DNA of 64,000 nt from Streptomyces bikiniensis. Its GTDB lineage: Bacteria > Actinomycetota > Actinomycetes > Streptomycetales > Streptomycetaceae. This document shows, in pieces, positions 39,967 to 47,973 of the stretch; the stretch's first letter is position 1; the number at the start of each line of letters is the position of its first letter. The stretch lies in NCBI GenBank assembly GCA_000716465.1, contig JNWL01000007.1:62001-126000 (forward strand). Direction: 5' to 3'. The notes beneath the pieces were generated by a model. It was not told where the DNA came from. It made no database searches and worked only from the letters and a program-made list of their open reading frames with translations. The position numbers were made by a program, and so were the translations under genes.

Positions 39967-40827
39967 GTGCAGCGGTCCATCTATCCTTCATTTCGCTCTG
40001 TGCTGGCCGACAACGAAATTGTTCGTGTGGCGGGCGCCAACCACGCCCTCGGCGGGCTGCTCGCAGAAGAGGCCGGGTTCCAGGCCGTCTGGTCGTCCAG
40101 CCTTGAGGTGTCGGCGTCGCGCGCCCTGCCCGACGCGAGCATCCTGAGCATGACCGAGTACCTCGAAGCGGCCGCCAACATCCAGAAGGCGCTGCGGATC
40201 CCGGTCGTCGCCGACTGCGACACCGGCTACGGCGGCAACCTCAACGTGGCCCACATGGTCCACGAGTTCGAGGCGGCCGGCATCACCGCGATCTGCATCG
40301 AGGACAAGCTGTTCCCGAAGATGAACAGCTTCGTCGCGGGCGGCCAGACCCTGCTCGGCACCAAGGAGTTCGCCGACAAGATCCGCATCGCCAAGGCGGC
40401 CCAGGCCACCAAGGAGATGTTCGTCATCGCCCGCACCGAGGCCCTCATCAGCGGGCTCGACGTCGACGCGGCCCTCGAACGCTGCCGCGCCTACGCCGAC
40501 GCCGGCGCGGACGCCGTCCTCGTCCACTCCAAGGTGAAGACCCGCGACCAGGTCGTCGGGTTCCTGGAGGGCTGGGACTTCCGCTGCCCGGTGGTCATCG
40601 TGCCGACGACCTATCCGGACTGGCACATCGACGAGATCAAGCAGGCCGGCGTCTCCGTCGTCATCTACGCCAACCAGGGGCTGCGCGCCACCGTCAGCGC
40701 GCTGCGCGAGACCTACCGCTCCGTCTACGAGAACGGCGACTCCACGGCGGTCGAGGACTCCATCGCCTCCGTCCAGGACGTCTTCGCCCTGCAGCGCCTG
40801 GAGGCCTGGCAGAAGCTCGACGTCTGA
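39967..40827 (+). CDS. pepM: Phosphoenolpyruvate phosphomutase
   Basis: This 286-residue enzyme makes the C-P bond by converting phosphoenolpyruvate to phosphonopyruvate, the committed step to nearly all phosphonates. The diagnostic EDKxFPKxNS motif is exact at residues 112-121 (EDKLFPKMNS), and the metal-binding DCDTGYGG precedes it near 83-90. The start is GTG 39967. It is the first gene of the rightward operon. The decarboxylase subunits at 51092-52209 pull the unfavourable equilibrium forward. This gene alone defines the region as a phosphonate cluster. Confidence 0.97.
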   Translation: MQRSIYPSFRSVLADNEIVRVAGANHALGGLLAEEAGFQAVWSSSLEVSASRALPDASILSMTEYLEAAANIQKALRIPVVADCDTGYGGNLNVAHMVHEFEAAGITAICIEDKLFPKMNSFVAGGQTLLGTKEFADKIRIAKAAQATKEMFVIARTEALISGLDVDAALERCRAYADAGADAVLVHSKVKTRDQVVGFLEGWDFRCPVVIVPTTYPDWHIDEIKQAGVSVVIYANQGLRATVSALRETYRSVYENGDSTAVEDSIASVQDVFALQRLEAWQKLDV

Positions 40828-40876
40828 TCGCCGGGACGGACCGTAGGGGGCGGGACAGAAGAAGCGGAAACGACTC

Positions 40877-41854
40877 TTGGCCATCATCTCCACAGCGGAC
40901 GAACTGTTCGACAGCGACGTCTACGTCGACCTCGGACAGACCCTTCGCCTCCCGCTGCACCTCAAGTGCGAAGGCTTCAACTTCGCCGGCTCCGTCAAGC
41001 TCAGGGCCGCCACCTCCATGATCGCGTCGGCCGAACGGCTCGGCCTGATCGACGAGCACGCCACCATCGTCGAGTCGTCCTCCGGAAACCTCGGAGTGGC
41101 GCTCAGCGTGGTGGCGGCCGCCCGCTCCCTGCGGTTCGTCTGTGTCACCGATCCCAAGTGCAACCCCTCGACCGTCAAGCTCATGCGGGCCCTCGGCAGC
41201 GAGGTCGTGGTCGCCGACCGGCCCGACGCGGACGGCAGTTACCTGTCCGCCCGCAAGGCGCTCGTCCGCGAGCTGTGCGCCCGCAACTCCGGTTACGTGT
41301 GGCTCAACCAGTACGAGAACCCCGCCAACTGGCTGGCCCACTACGAGAACACCGCGCCCCTGATCGCCAAGCAGTTCCCCGGCCTCGACGTGCTGTTCAT
41401 CGGCACCGGCACCGGGGGCACCCTCACCGGCTGTGCCCGCTGGTTCCGGGACAACCGCCCCGGCGTGCGGATCATCGCGGTGGACACCGTGGGGTCCGTC
41501 AACTTCGGCATGGCCCCCGGCCCCCGGCACCTGCCGGGGCTCGGCGCCAGCGAGCCGATGCCGCTGGTGGCCGAGGCCCGGCCGGACGAGATCGTCCGGG
41601 TGCACGAGCGCGACACCGTGCGGATGTGCCGTCGCCTCGCCCGCCACGGATTCCTCATGGGCGGCTCCACCGGGACCGTCGTCAGCGGTGCCGCCCGCTG
41701 GCTGGAGCAGCACGCCACCGGCTCGCCCGCCCTCACCTCGGTGGCCATCTCCGCCGACATGGGCGACCGCTACATCGAAACGGTCTACGACGACGCCTGG
41801 GTGCGGAGCACCTACGGCGACCTCGACAAGGAACAGGAAGAGAGCAATGGCTGA
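40877..41854 (+). CDS. sbnA: 2,3-diaminopropionate biosynthesis protein SbnA-like (PLP)
   Basis: This 325-residue PLP enzyme of the cysteine-synthase fold has PLP Lys K41 in NFAGSVKLRAA, the substrate loop SSSGNLG (67-73) and the phosphate cup GTGTGGTLTG. SbnA joins O-phosphoserine and glutamate to form N-(2-amino-2-carboxyethyl)-glutamate. The immediate SbnB partner, overlapping by eight bases, supports the assignment over an ordinary cysteine synthase. The pair supplies L-2,3-diaminopropionate as in staphyloferrin B, viomycin-type and dapdiamide pathways. Confidence 0.9.
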   Translation: MAIISTADELFDSDVYVDLGQTLRLPLHLKCEGFNFAGSVKLRAATSMIASAERLGLIDEHATIVESSSGNLGVALSVVAAARSLRFVCVTDPKCNPSTVKLMRALGSEVVVADRPDADGSYLSARKALVRELCARNSGYVWLNQYENPANWLAHYENTAPLIAKQFPGLDVLFIGTGTGGTLTGCARWFRDNRPGVRIIAVDTVGSVNFGMAPGPRHLPGLGASEPMPLVAEARPDEIVRVHERDTVRMCRRLARHGFLMGGSTGTVVSGAARWLEQHATGSPALTSVAISADMGDRYIETVYDDAWVRSTYGDLDKEQEESNG

Positions 41855-42962
41855 GCAGCAGGGCGGCCCCCCGCAGTTCTCCGTCGTCCCCGGCGCGGCG
41901 GTGCACCGCGGCCTCGAAGGGCGCAGGGCGGAGATCATCGACCTGGTGGAGGCCGCCTACCGCCGCCACGGCGAAGGCGGGACCGTCAACCCGCCCTCGT
42001 ACTTCCTGCGCTTCCCCGACCGGCCCACCGCCCGGATCATCGCCCTGCCGGCCTCGGTCGGCGGCACGGGCGGCGCGGACGGCACGGGCGACGCCGACCG
42101 CACGGGCGACGCGGACGGCACGGCCCTGACGGCCGGTGTGGACGGGATCAAGTGGATCTCCAGCTTCCCCACCAACCTGGAGCGGGGCATCCCGCGCGCC
42201 TCCGCCGTCCTGCTGCTCAACGACCCGGCCACCGGCTACCCCTACGCCTGCCTGGAGGGGTCCATCATCAGCGCCGTGCGCACCGCCGCGTCGGCCGCCG
42301 CCGCGGCCCGGCGGATCGCCGCCCAGCGCGGCTCCACGCCCCGCCGCGTCGGCTTCTTCGGCACCGGTCTCATCGCCCGGTTCGTCCAGGACTACCTGGC
42401 CGAACTCGACTGGGACGTCGACGAGTACCACGTCTTCGACCTGAGCGACGACTACGCCGCCTCGTTCGCCCGGCAGGTCCTGGAGCCCACCGGCCGGCCG
42501 GTCCGCGTCCACTCCTCCGCCGAGGACCTCGTCCGCGCCTGCGACCTGATCGTCTTCGCCACCACCGCGGCCACCCCGCACGTGAACGACCCGGACTGGT
42601 TCTCCCACAACCCGCTGGTCCTGCACGTCTCGCTGCGCGACCTGGGCACCGACGTGATCCTGGACAGCGTCAACATCGTCGACGACGTCGAGCACGTGCT
42701 GAAGGCCGACACCTCGGTGCACCTGGCCGAACAGCGCACGGGCGGGCGGGACTTCCTGGACGGCACGCTGTACGACGTGCTCACCGGCAAGGTCACCGTC
42801 CCCGCCGACCGGCCCGTGGTGTTCTCCCCCTTCGGGCTCGGCATCCTCGACCTGGCCGTCGGCGCCCACGTCCACCGCACGGCCGTCGCGGCCGGAGAGG
42901 CCGTCCCCATCGGCGGCTTCTTCCACGAGCTGGACCGCCACCAGAGCGCGGGGGCGTCATGA
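41847..42962 (+). CDS. sbnB: 2,3-diaminopropionate biosynthesis protein SbnB-like dehydrogenase
   Basis: This 371-residue protein belongs to the ornithine-cyclodeaminase/mu-crystallin family. It has the Rossmann motif FFGTGLIARFV, the substrate Lys in VDGIKWISSFPTN, and conserved EGSIISAVRTAA. SbnB oxidatively cleaves the SbnA product, releasing 2,3-diaminopropionate and 2-oxoglutarate. An unusual insertion of about 20 residues (a Gly/Thr/Asp-rich GTGGADGTGDADRTGD stretch encoded by short repeats at 42061-42125) sits before the substrate Lys. The gene overlaps the adenylation-domain gene as ATGA. Confidence 0.9.
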   Translation: MAEQQGGPPQFSVVPGAAVHRGLEGRRAEIIDLVEAAYRRHGEGGTVNPPSYFLRFPDRPTARIIALPASVGGTGGADGTGDADRTGDADGTALTAGVDGIKWISSFPTNLERGIPRASAVLLLNDPATGYPYACLEGSIISAVRTAASAAAAARRIAAQRGSTPRRVGFFGTGLIARFVQDYLAELDWDVDEYHVFDLSDDYAASFARQVLEPTGRPVRVHSSAEDLVRACDLIVFATTAATPHVNDPDWFSHNPLVLHVSLRDLGTDVILDSVNIVDDVEHVLKADTSVHLAEQRTGGRDFLDGTLYDVLTGKVTVPADRPVVFSPFGLGILDLAVGAHVHRTAVAAGEAVPIGGFFHELDRHQSAGAS

Positions 42963-44674
42963 CCCTCCGAACCGCCCCGGCCCCGGCCCCCGCCGCGCCG
43001 GTCCTCACCCCGCTGCCGCTCGCAGAGGGCGCCGCGGCCCGCGCGGGCGCGCTCTCCCTCGGCCGGTCCGCGGAGTTCGACACCGCGCCCGGCGTGCTCC
43101 ACCACGTCGCGCGCTTCGCCGCCGCCACCCCGGACGCGCCCGCCGTCGTCGACGGCGACACCACCCTCACCTACCCCGGACTGCTGGCCCGCGCCGCCCG
43201 CTTCCGCGCCGCCCTCGTCGCGGCCGGCTGCGGCGCGGGAAGCGTCGTGGCCGCCGTCGGCGAACGCTCCGCGGACACGATCGCCGCGTTCCTCGCCCTC
43301 GAAGGGCTCGGGGCCGTCTACCTGCCCGTCGCCACCGACTGGCCGGCCCAGCGGGTCACCGAGGTCCTCGAACGCGCCGCGGCCGGGTTCCTGCTCGACT
43401 ACTCCGGCGGTCCGGGCGGCGGCGGGGCCGCCGGGGAGACCTCGGTCGCGGCGGCCGCCGGGCTCGGCGTCACCGTCGTCGCGGCCCCCGGCCCGGACGC
43501 CACCGCCGAAGCGGACGCCACCGGAGCCCCGTACGCCCCCGACGGCCGCGACCAGTCGCTGGAGCCCCGGTACTGCATCTTCACGTCCGGCACCACCGGC
43601 CGGCCCAAGGGCGCGGCCGTCGAGCACCGCGGCATGGTCAACCACCTGTGGGCCAAGGTCGCCGACCTGGACCTCACCGCCGGGGACCGGCTCGCGTTCA
43701 CCGCGCCCCTGGTCTTCGACATCTCCGTCTGGCAGATGCTCGCCCCCCTCCTCGTCGGCGGCGCCGTCGTCGTCGTACGGCAGCCCGACCTCGACTTCCC
43801 GCGCCGGGTCCGCACCGTCCTGGAGCGCACCGGCGTCACCGTCGTCGAGCTCGTGCCCACCGTGGTCGGCTGGCTCGTCGGCGAGGCCGAGCGGCGCGGC
43901 CCGGTGCTGCCGGACCTGCGCTGGCTGATCTCCACCGGTGAGGAGCTCCGCCCCGAACTCGCCGCCCGCACGCTCGCGGCCCTCCCCCACGTGCGCCTGC
44001 TGAACGCCTACGGCCCCACCGAGTGCTCCGACGACGTCACCCACCACGAGGTGACCGCCGCCGACACCGGCCTGCCCCGGCTGCCCGTCGGCCGGCCCAT
44101 CGACAACGCCCGGCTCTACCTGCTCGTGCACGAGGAGGACGAGGGCGTGTGGCGGTCCGCCGAGCCCGGCGAGGCCGGGGAGCTCTTCGTCGGCGGTGTC
44201 GTCGTCGGACTCGGCTACGTCAACGACCCGGACAACAACGCCCGCGCGTTCTTCGCCGACCCGCTGGACCCCGGGTCGCCCACCGGCCGGCTCTACCGCA
44301 CCGGCGACCTGGCCCGCTTCGAGGAGGGCGTGGTGCTCTACCTCGGCCGGGTCGACCGCCAGGTCAAGGTCGCCGGCGTCCGCATGGAACTCGACGAGAT
44401 CGAGGCCGTCCTGCTGCGCCACCCGGCCGTGGACCGCGCCGCCGTCACCGTCCCCGTCGTCGACGGGAACCCCGTGCTCGCCGCCCACTACACGGCCCGC
44501 GGGCCCGTGACGCCCGGGGAACTCCGCGCCCACCTGGCCGGCTCCCTCCCCGAGGCGATGGTGCCGCGCCGGCTCACCGAGCTGGACGCGCTCCCCCTGA
44601 CCCCCAACGGCAAGACCGACCACCGTGCGCTGCGCCGGCTCGCGCAGGACGGCACGTCCCCCGCAGAGGTGTGA
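42959..44674 (+). CDS. Stand-alone NRPS adenylation domain
   Basis: This 571-residue amino-acid-activating enzyme carries A-domain core motifs: A3 FTSGTTGRPKG (208-218), A4 FDISVWQ (253-259), A5 NAYGPTE (349-355), A7 YRTGDL, A8 GRVDRQVKVAGVRMELDEIE, and A10 NGKTD. Aligning by eye to GrsA, the specificity residues read D-I-W-E-I-T-A-D-D, starting with the Asp that binds an alpha-amino group and adding three acidic residues, which would suit a diamino acid such as 2,3-diaminopropionate. There is no fused carrier; the free carrier at 52245 is the likely acceptor. Confidence 0.9.
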   Translation: MTLRTAPAPAPAAPVLTPLPLAEGAAARAGALSLGRSAEFDTAPGVLHHVARFAAATPDAPAVVDGDTTLTYPGLLARAARFRAALVAAGCGAGSVVAAVGERSADTIAAFLALEGLGAVYLPVATDWPAQRVTEVLERAAAGFLLDYSGGPGGGGAAGETSVAAAAGLGVTVVAAPGPDATAEADATGAPYAPDGRDQSLEPRYCIFTSGTTGRPKGAAVEHRGMVNHLWAKVADLDLTAGDRLAFTAPLVFDISVWQMLAPLLVGGAVVVVRQPDLDFPRRVRTVLERTGVTVVELVPTVVGWLVGEAERRGPVLPDLRWLISTGEELRPELAARTLAALPHVRLLNAYGPTECSDDVTHHEVTAADTGLPRLPVGRPIDNARLYLLVHEEDEGVWRSAEPGEAGELFVGGVVVGLGYVNDPDNNARAFFADPLDPGSPTGRLYRTGDLARFEEGVVLYLGRVDRQVKVAGVRMELDEIEAVLLRHPAVDRAAVTVPVVDGNPVLAAHYTARGPVTPGELRAHLAGSLPEAMVPRRLTELDALPLTPNGKTDHRALRRLAQDGTSPAEV

Positions 44675-44675
44675 C

Positions 44676-45833
44676 ATGGCAGACCAGAACCCTTCCCGTG
44701 ACCTGACCGCCGAGGACCTGCCCGTCCACTCCCGGCTGCTGCTGCGGATGGCCCGGCTCCGGCTCGGTGCCGACGACGTCGCCGCCGTCCGCGAGCTGGC
44801 GAGCCGCCCGGACCTCGACTGGGGCGCCTTCCTGGAGGCCGCCGCGTGGCACAAGCTGCTGCCGCTGATCGGCCGGCACGTCGACCGCCACCGGCTGGAC
44901 CGCAAGTCCGGCGAACAGCCGGGCTTCCCCTACCCCTGGGTGTTCACCGGCGCCTACCTCGCCAACCGGGCCCGCAACCAGGGCCTGTCCGACGAGTTCG
45001 GCCGGGTCTTCGCCGAACTGACCGCCTCGGGGCTGCGGTTCGCGGTCCGCAAGGGCTTCTCCCTCGGCGAGGGCGAGTACCGCGACCCGGCGCTGCGCCG
45101 CATCGCCGACCTCGACGTGCTGCTGGCCCGCGAGGACGCCCGCGCCGCCCACGAGGTCCTGCTGCGCCTCGGCTACGTCCAGGGCAAGGTCGCCGAGGAC
45201 GGCGAGCGGATCGAGCCGTACAGCCGCGAGACGCAGGCGTTCTGGAAGATGAACCTGAGCAACCAGCTGCCGTACCGCAAGCCCGGCGGCCGCCCGGACA
45301 TCACCGACTTCAACGTCGACATCTGCCACGACATCTTCCAGAAGAAGTCCGGGATCAGCGCGGGCGCCGCCGAGCTGCTCGACCGCGCCGTGCCCGCCGT
45401 GCTGTGCAGCGCCCCCGCCTGGGAGCCCGCTCCCGACGACCGGCTCCTGGACCTCTGCTCGCACCTGCACAAGGAGGCCACCAGCCTCCACTTCATCGAG
45501 GACCGCCAGGACCTCCAGCTGAGCAAGTTCCTCGACCTCGCCCTGGTCGCGGGGGCCTGCGGGGAGGACGCCTGGCAGCGGTTCCTCAAGCGGGTCGCGT
45601 CGGTCGGCGCCGAGGCCATCGTCTACTACGCGCTGCACTTCACCGCCGTGCTCTACCCGGAAGCCGTCCCGGCCCACGTCCTGGCCGCGCTGCGGCCCGA
45701 GGACACGGACTACCTCGAACTGTACGGGTCCCTCGACGGCCAGAGCGCCCGCTGGGAACAGCCCTTCCTGGAGCGCCTGTTCAACGCCCGCCGGCACACC
45801 GCCGGGACCCTCTCCAACGTCCCGCTCCAGTGA
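44676..45833 (+). CDS. Nucleotidyltransferase-family protein (PF14907-like)
   Basis: This 385-residue protein resembles the uncharacterised nucleotidyltransferase family often found in peptide natural-product clusters. The catalytic core is the segment FAVRKGFSLGEGEYRDPALRRIADLDVLLARED, with a Lys-Gly turn and a DLD acidic pair, as in pol-beta-like transferases. The C-terminal region is helical. The role could be nucleotidylation of a phosphonate (as CMP-adducts in some phosphonate pathways) or of a carboxylate. It is co-directional in the operon, and its stop overlaps the next GTG. Confidence 0.7.
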   Translation: MADQNPSRDLTAEDLPVHSRLLLRMARLRLGADDVAAVRELASRPDLDWGAFLEAAAWHKLLPLIGRHVDRHRLDRKSGEQPGFPYPWVFTGAYLANRARNQGLSDEFGRVFAELTASGLRFAVRKGFSLGEGEYRDPALRRIADLDVLLAREDARAAHEVLLRLGYVQGKVAEDGERIEPYSRETQAFWKMNLSNQLPYRKPGGRPDITDFNVDICHDIFQKKSGISAGAAELLDRAVPAVLCSAPAWEPAPDDRLLDLCSHLHKEATSLHFIEDRQDLQLSKFLDLALVAGACGEDAWQRFLKRVASVGAEAIVYYALHFTAVLYPEAVPAHVLAALRPEDTDYLELYGSLDGQSARWEQPFLERLFNARRHTAGTLSNVPLQ

Positions 45834-46765
45834 GCGCCACCGCCGTGTCCCCGGCTTCCGCGACAGCGCCGGGCGCCACGGAGCAGGAGCCGGGACTGCT
45901 CGTCCTCAAGATCGGCGGCAGCCTGCTCTCCGACAAGCGGCACAGCGGGGAGACCGACCACGCGGCCATCGACGCGTACGCGCGCCTGGTCGCCGAACTG
46001 GTCGCCGCACGCCCCGGCCGGGTCGTCCTGGTCACCGGCGGCGGTGCCCTCTGCCACCCGGTCGGCCTGCGGATCAAGGCCGCGAAGGACGACCCGTACG
46101 CGGCCGTCGCCCTGACCGAACCGGCCTTCCGCATGCGCTGGGCGTGGACCACCGCGCTCCGCGCCCACGGGGTGCGGGCCGTGCCGCTCCAGACCACCTC
46201 GATGCTCAACGAACTGCCCGACGGCACCACCGTCACCGAGACCGGGGTGGTGTCCCGGCTCCTCGCGGAGGGCGCGCTGCCGGTGCTGTCCAGCGACTGC
46301 GTGGTCACCGCGGCCGGCACCCTGCGCATCCTCAGCAGCGACGACGTCCCCGGGGTGGTGCTCGACGCCGCCGTGGCCGCCGGCCCCGTCCGGGTCGTCG
46401 CCCTCACCGACGTGGCCGGCATCCACCTCGCGCGGGACCCGGACAGCCCGGTCCTGCCGTACCTCGACCCCGACGACCTGACCGCCGCGCGGCGGCTGTT
46501 CTGGGACGACGCGTGGGACGCCACCGGAGCCATGGAGGGCAAGGTCGAGGCGCTCGCCGCGCACGCCCGCCGCGGCGCCGAGTGCGTCATCACCCGCGGC
46601 GACCGCGGCCCGGGGGGCCTGCGGCACCTCTTCGCCCCCCTCGGCGCCTGGCCGGGCGACGTCCCCCGCACCCTGATCCGGCGCCGCACCCCCGCCCCCG
46701 CCGCCCGGCCGACCGACCGGGCCGCCGACCGGCCCACCGAACCGTCCCAGGAGGACCCCACATGA
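45830..46765 (+). CDS. Amino-acid-kinase-family kinase, FomA/isopentenyl-phosphate-kinase-like
   Basis: This 311-residue kinase of the amino-acid-kinase superfamily shows LLVLKIGGSLLSDKRH (K27, GGS loop), VLVTGGGALCHPVGL (phosphate-binding glycines and His), PVLSSDCVV and VVALTDVAGIHLA, all typical of isopentenyl phosphate kinase and of FomA, which phosphorylates fosfomycin for self-resistance. In a phosphonate cluster a FomA-like role (phosphorylating the phosphonate to protect the producer or protect the intermediate) is more likely than isoprenoid metabolism. The C-terminus has a Pro/Ala/Arg-rich tail. GTG 45830 and the ATG of the next gene overlap their neighbours. Confidence 0.82.
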   Translation: MSATAVSPASATAPGATEQEPGLLVLKIGGSLLSDKRHSGETDHAAIDAYARLVAELVAARPGRVVLVTGGGALCHPVGLRIKAAKDDPYAAVALTEPAFRMRWAWTTALRAHGVRAVPLQTTSMLNELPDGTTVTETGVVSRLLAEGALPVLSSDCVVTAAGTLRILSSDDVPGVVLDAAVAAGPVRVVALTDVAGIHLARDPDSPVLPYLDPDDLTAARRLFWDDAWDATGAMEGKVEALAAHARRGAECVITRGDRGPGGLRHLFAPLGAWPGDVPRTLIRRRTPAPAARPTDRAADRPTEPSQEDPT

Positions 46766-47886
46766 CCGGCACGCCCGGACGGCCCGACCGCGTCGTCCTG
46801 CTGAACCCGGGGCCCGTCAATGTGCACGACCGGGTCCGGGCCGCCCTGGCGGGCCCCGACGAGTGCCACCGGGAGCCCGAGACCCAGGCGCTCCTGGGCA
46901 CCGTCGCGGGCAAGATCACCGAGGTCTGCGGGGCCGACCGGGACAGCCACGCCGCGGTCCTGCTCACCGGCTCCGGCACGGCGGCCCTGGAGGCCGTCGT
47001 CAGTTCGGTCGTCCCCGCCGGGGGCCGCCTGCTGGTCCTGGACAACGGCCACTACGGCGAGCGGCTGCTCCGCATCGCGGACGTCCACGGCATCGACAGC
47101 GTCCGGCTGGAGTTCGGCTGGGCCGTCCCGCTCGACCTCGACGCGGTCGACCGCGCGCTCGCCGCCGACCCGGGCGTCACCCACGTCGCGGTCGTCCACC
47201 ACGAGACCAGCACCGGCATGCTCAACCCGCTGCGCGAGCTGGGCGCGCTGGTCGACCGCCACGGGCGGTCCCTGATCGTCGACGCGATCAGCAGCCTCGG
47301 CGCCGAGGACCTGGACGTCGTCCGGGACCACGTCGACTGGTGCGTCGGCACCGCCAACAAGTGCCTGGAGGGCATGCCGGGCATCAGCTTCGTCTGCGCT
47401 CCCCGGGAGCGCCTCGACGCCCTCGCGGACGTGCCCGCCCGCACCTTCTACTTCGACCTGTCGGCGAACTACCGCGCCCAGGTCCTCAAGGGCAGCCCGC
47501 AGTTCACGCCGGCCGTCCAGGTGCTGCGCGCCCTCGACGCGGCCCTCGACCTCACCCTCGCCGAGGGCGTCCCGGCGCGGACCGCGCGCTACGCGGCCCG
47601 TGCCGCCGAGATCCGCGCCGGTCTGGAGGAGCGCGGCATCGACCTGCTCCTGCCCGCGGACCAGAGGGCCGGCTCGATCACCAACGCGCACCTGGCCAAC
47701 GGCATGACGTACGACGAACTGCACGACGGTCTCAAGGAGCACGGCTACGTGATCTACGCGACCCAGGAGAAGTCCGCGGGCGTGTTCCGCCTCGCCAACA
47801 TGGGCCAGTTGACCGCCACCGACATCGCGGGCTTCTTCCGCGCCTTCGACGAGGTCGTGGCCCGGTGCGCGCCCTCGCCTTCCTGA
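46762..47886 (+). CDS. phnW: 2-aminoethylphosphonate aminotransferase
   Basis: This is a 374-residue fold-type I PLP transaminase of the AEPT family. It has LLNPGPVNV at the N-terminus, GSGTAALEAVV for phosphate binding, VDAISSLGAE with the PLP Asp, and the Schiff-base Lys K200 in VGTANKCLEGMPG. In this cluster it would run in the biosynthetic direction, aminating phosphonoacetaldehyde to 2-aminoethylphosphonate after PepM and the decarboxylase. Its ATG overlaps the stop of the kinase gene. No catabolic phosphonatase is present nearby, supporting biosynthesis. Confidence 0.93.
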   Translation: MTGTPGRPDRVVLLNPGPVNVHDRVRAALAGPDECHREPETQALLGTVAGKITEVCGADRDSHAAVLLTGSGTAALEAVVSSVVPAGGRLLVLDNGHYGERLLRIADVHGIDSVRLEFGWAVPLDLDAVDRALAADPGVTHVAVVHHETSTGMLNPLRELGALVDRHGRSLIVDAISSLGAEDLDVVRDHVDWCVGTANKCLEGMPGISFVCAPRERLDALADVPARTFYFDLSANYRAQVLKGSPQFTPAVQVLRALDAALDLTLAEGVPARTARYAARAAEIRAGLEERGIDLLLPADQRAGSITNAHLANGMTYDELHDGLKEHGYVIYATQEKSAGVFRLANMGQLTATDIAGFFRAFDEVVARCAPSPS

Positions 47887-47973
47887 CCCCCAGCCGAAAC
47901 CCCCTACCCGGGCCCACCGCCGGAACGCCGAGCCGGGGCCCCGGGCCGAGAAGAGAAATGGAGCGGTGAGCCG

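Noticed and set aside
40877..41854. Ordinary cysteine synthase
   Set aside because: The eight-base overlap with an SbnB-type dehydrogenase and cluster context point to SbnA.
45830..46765. Isopentenyl phosphate kinase of the mevalonate pathway
   Set aside because: No isoprenoid genes are near; overlap with AEPT and the phosphonate context favour a FomA-like role, although the fold is shared.
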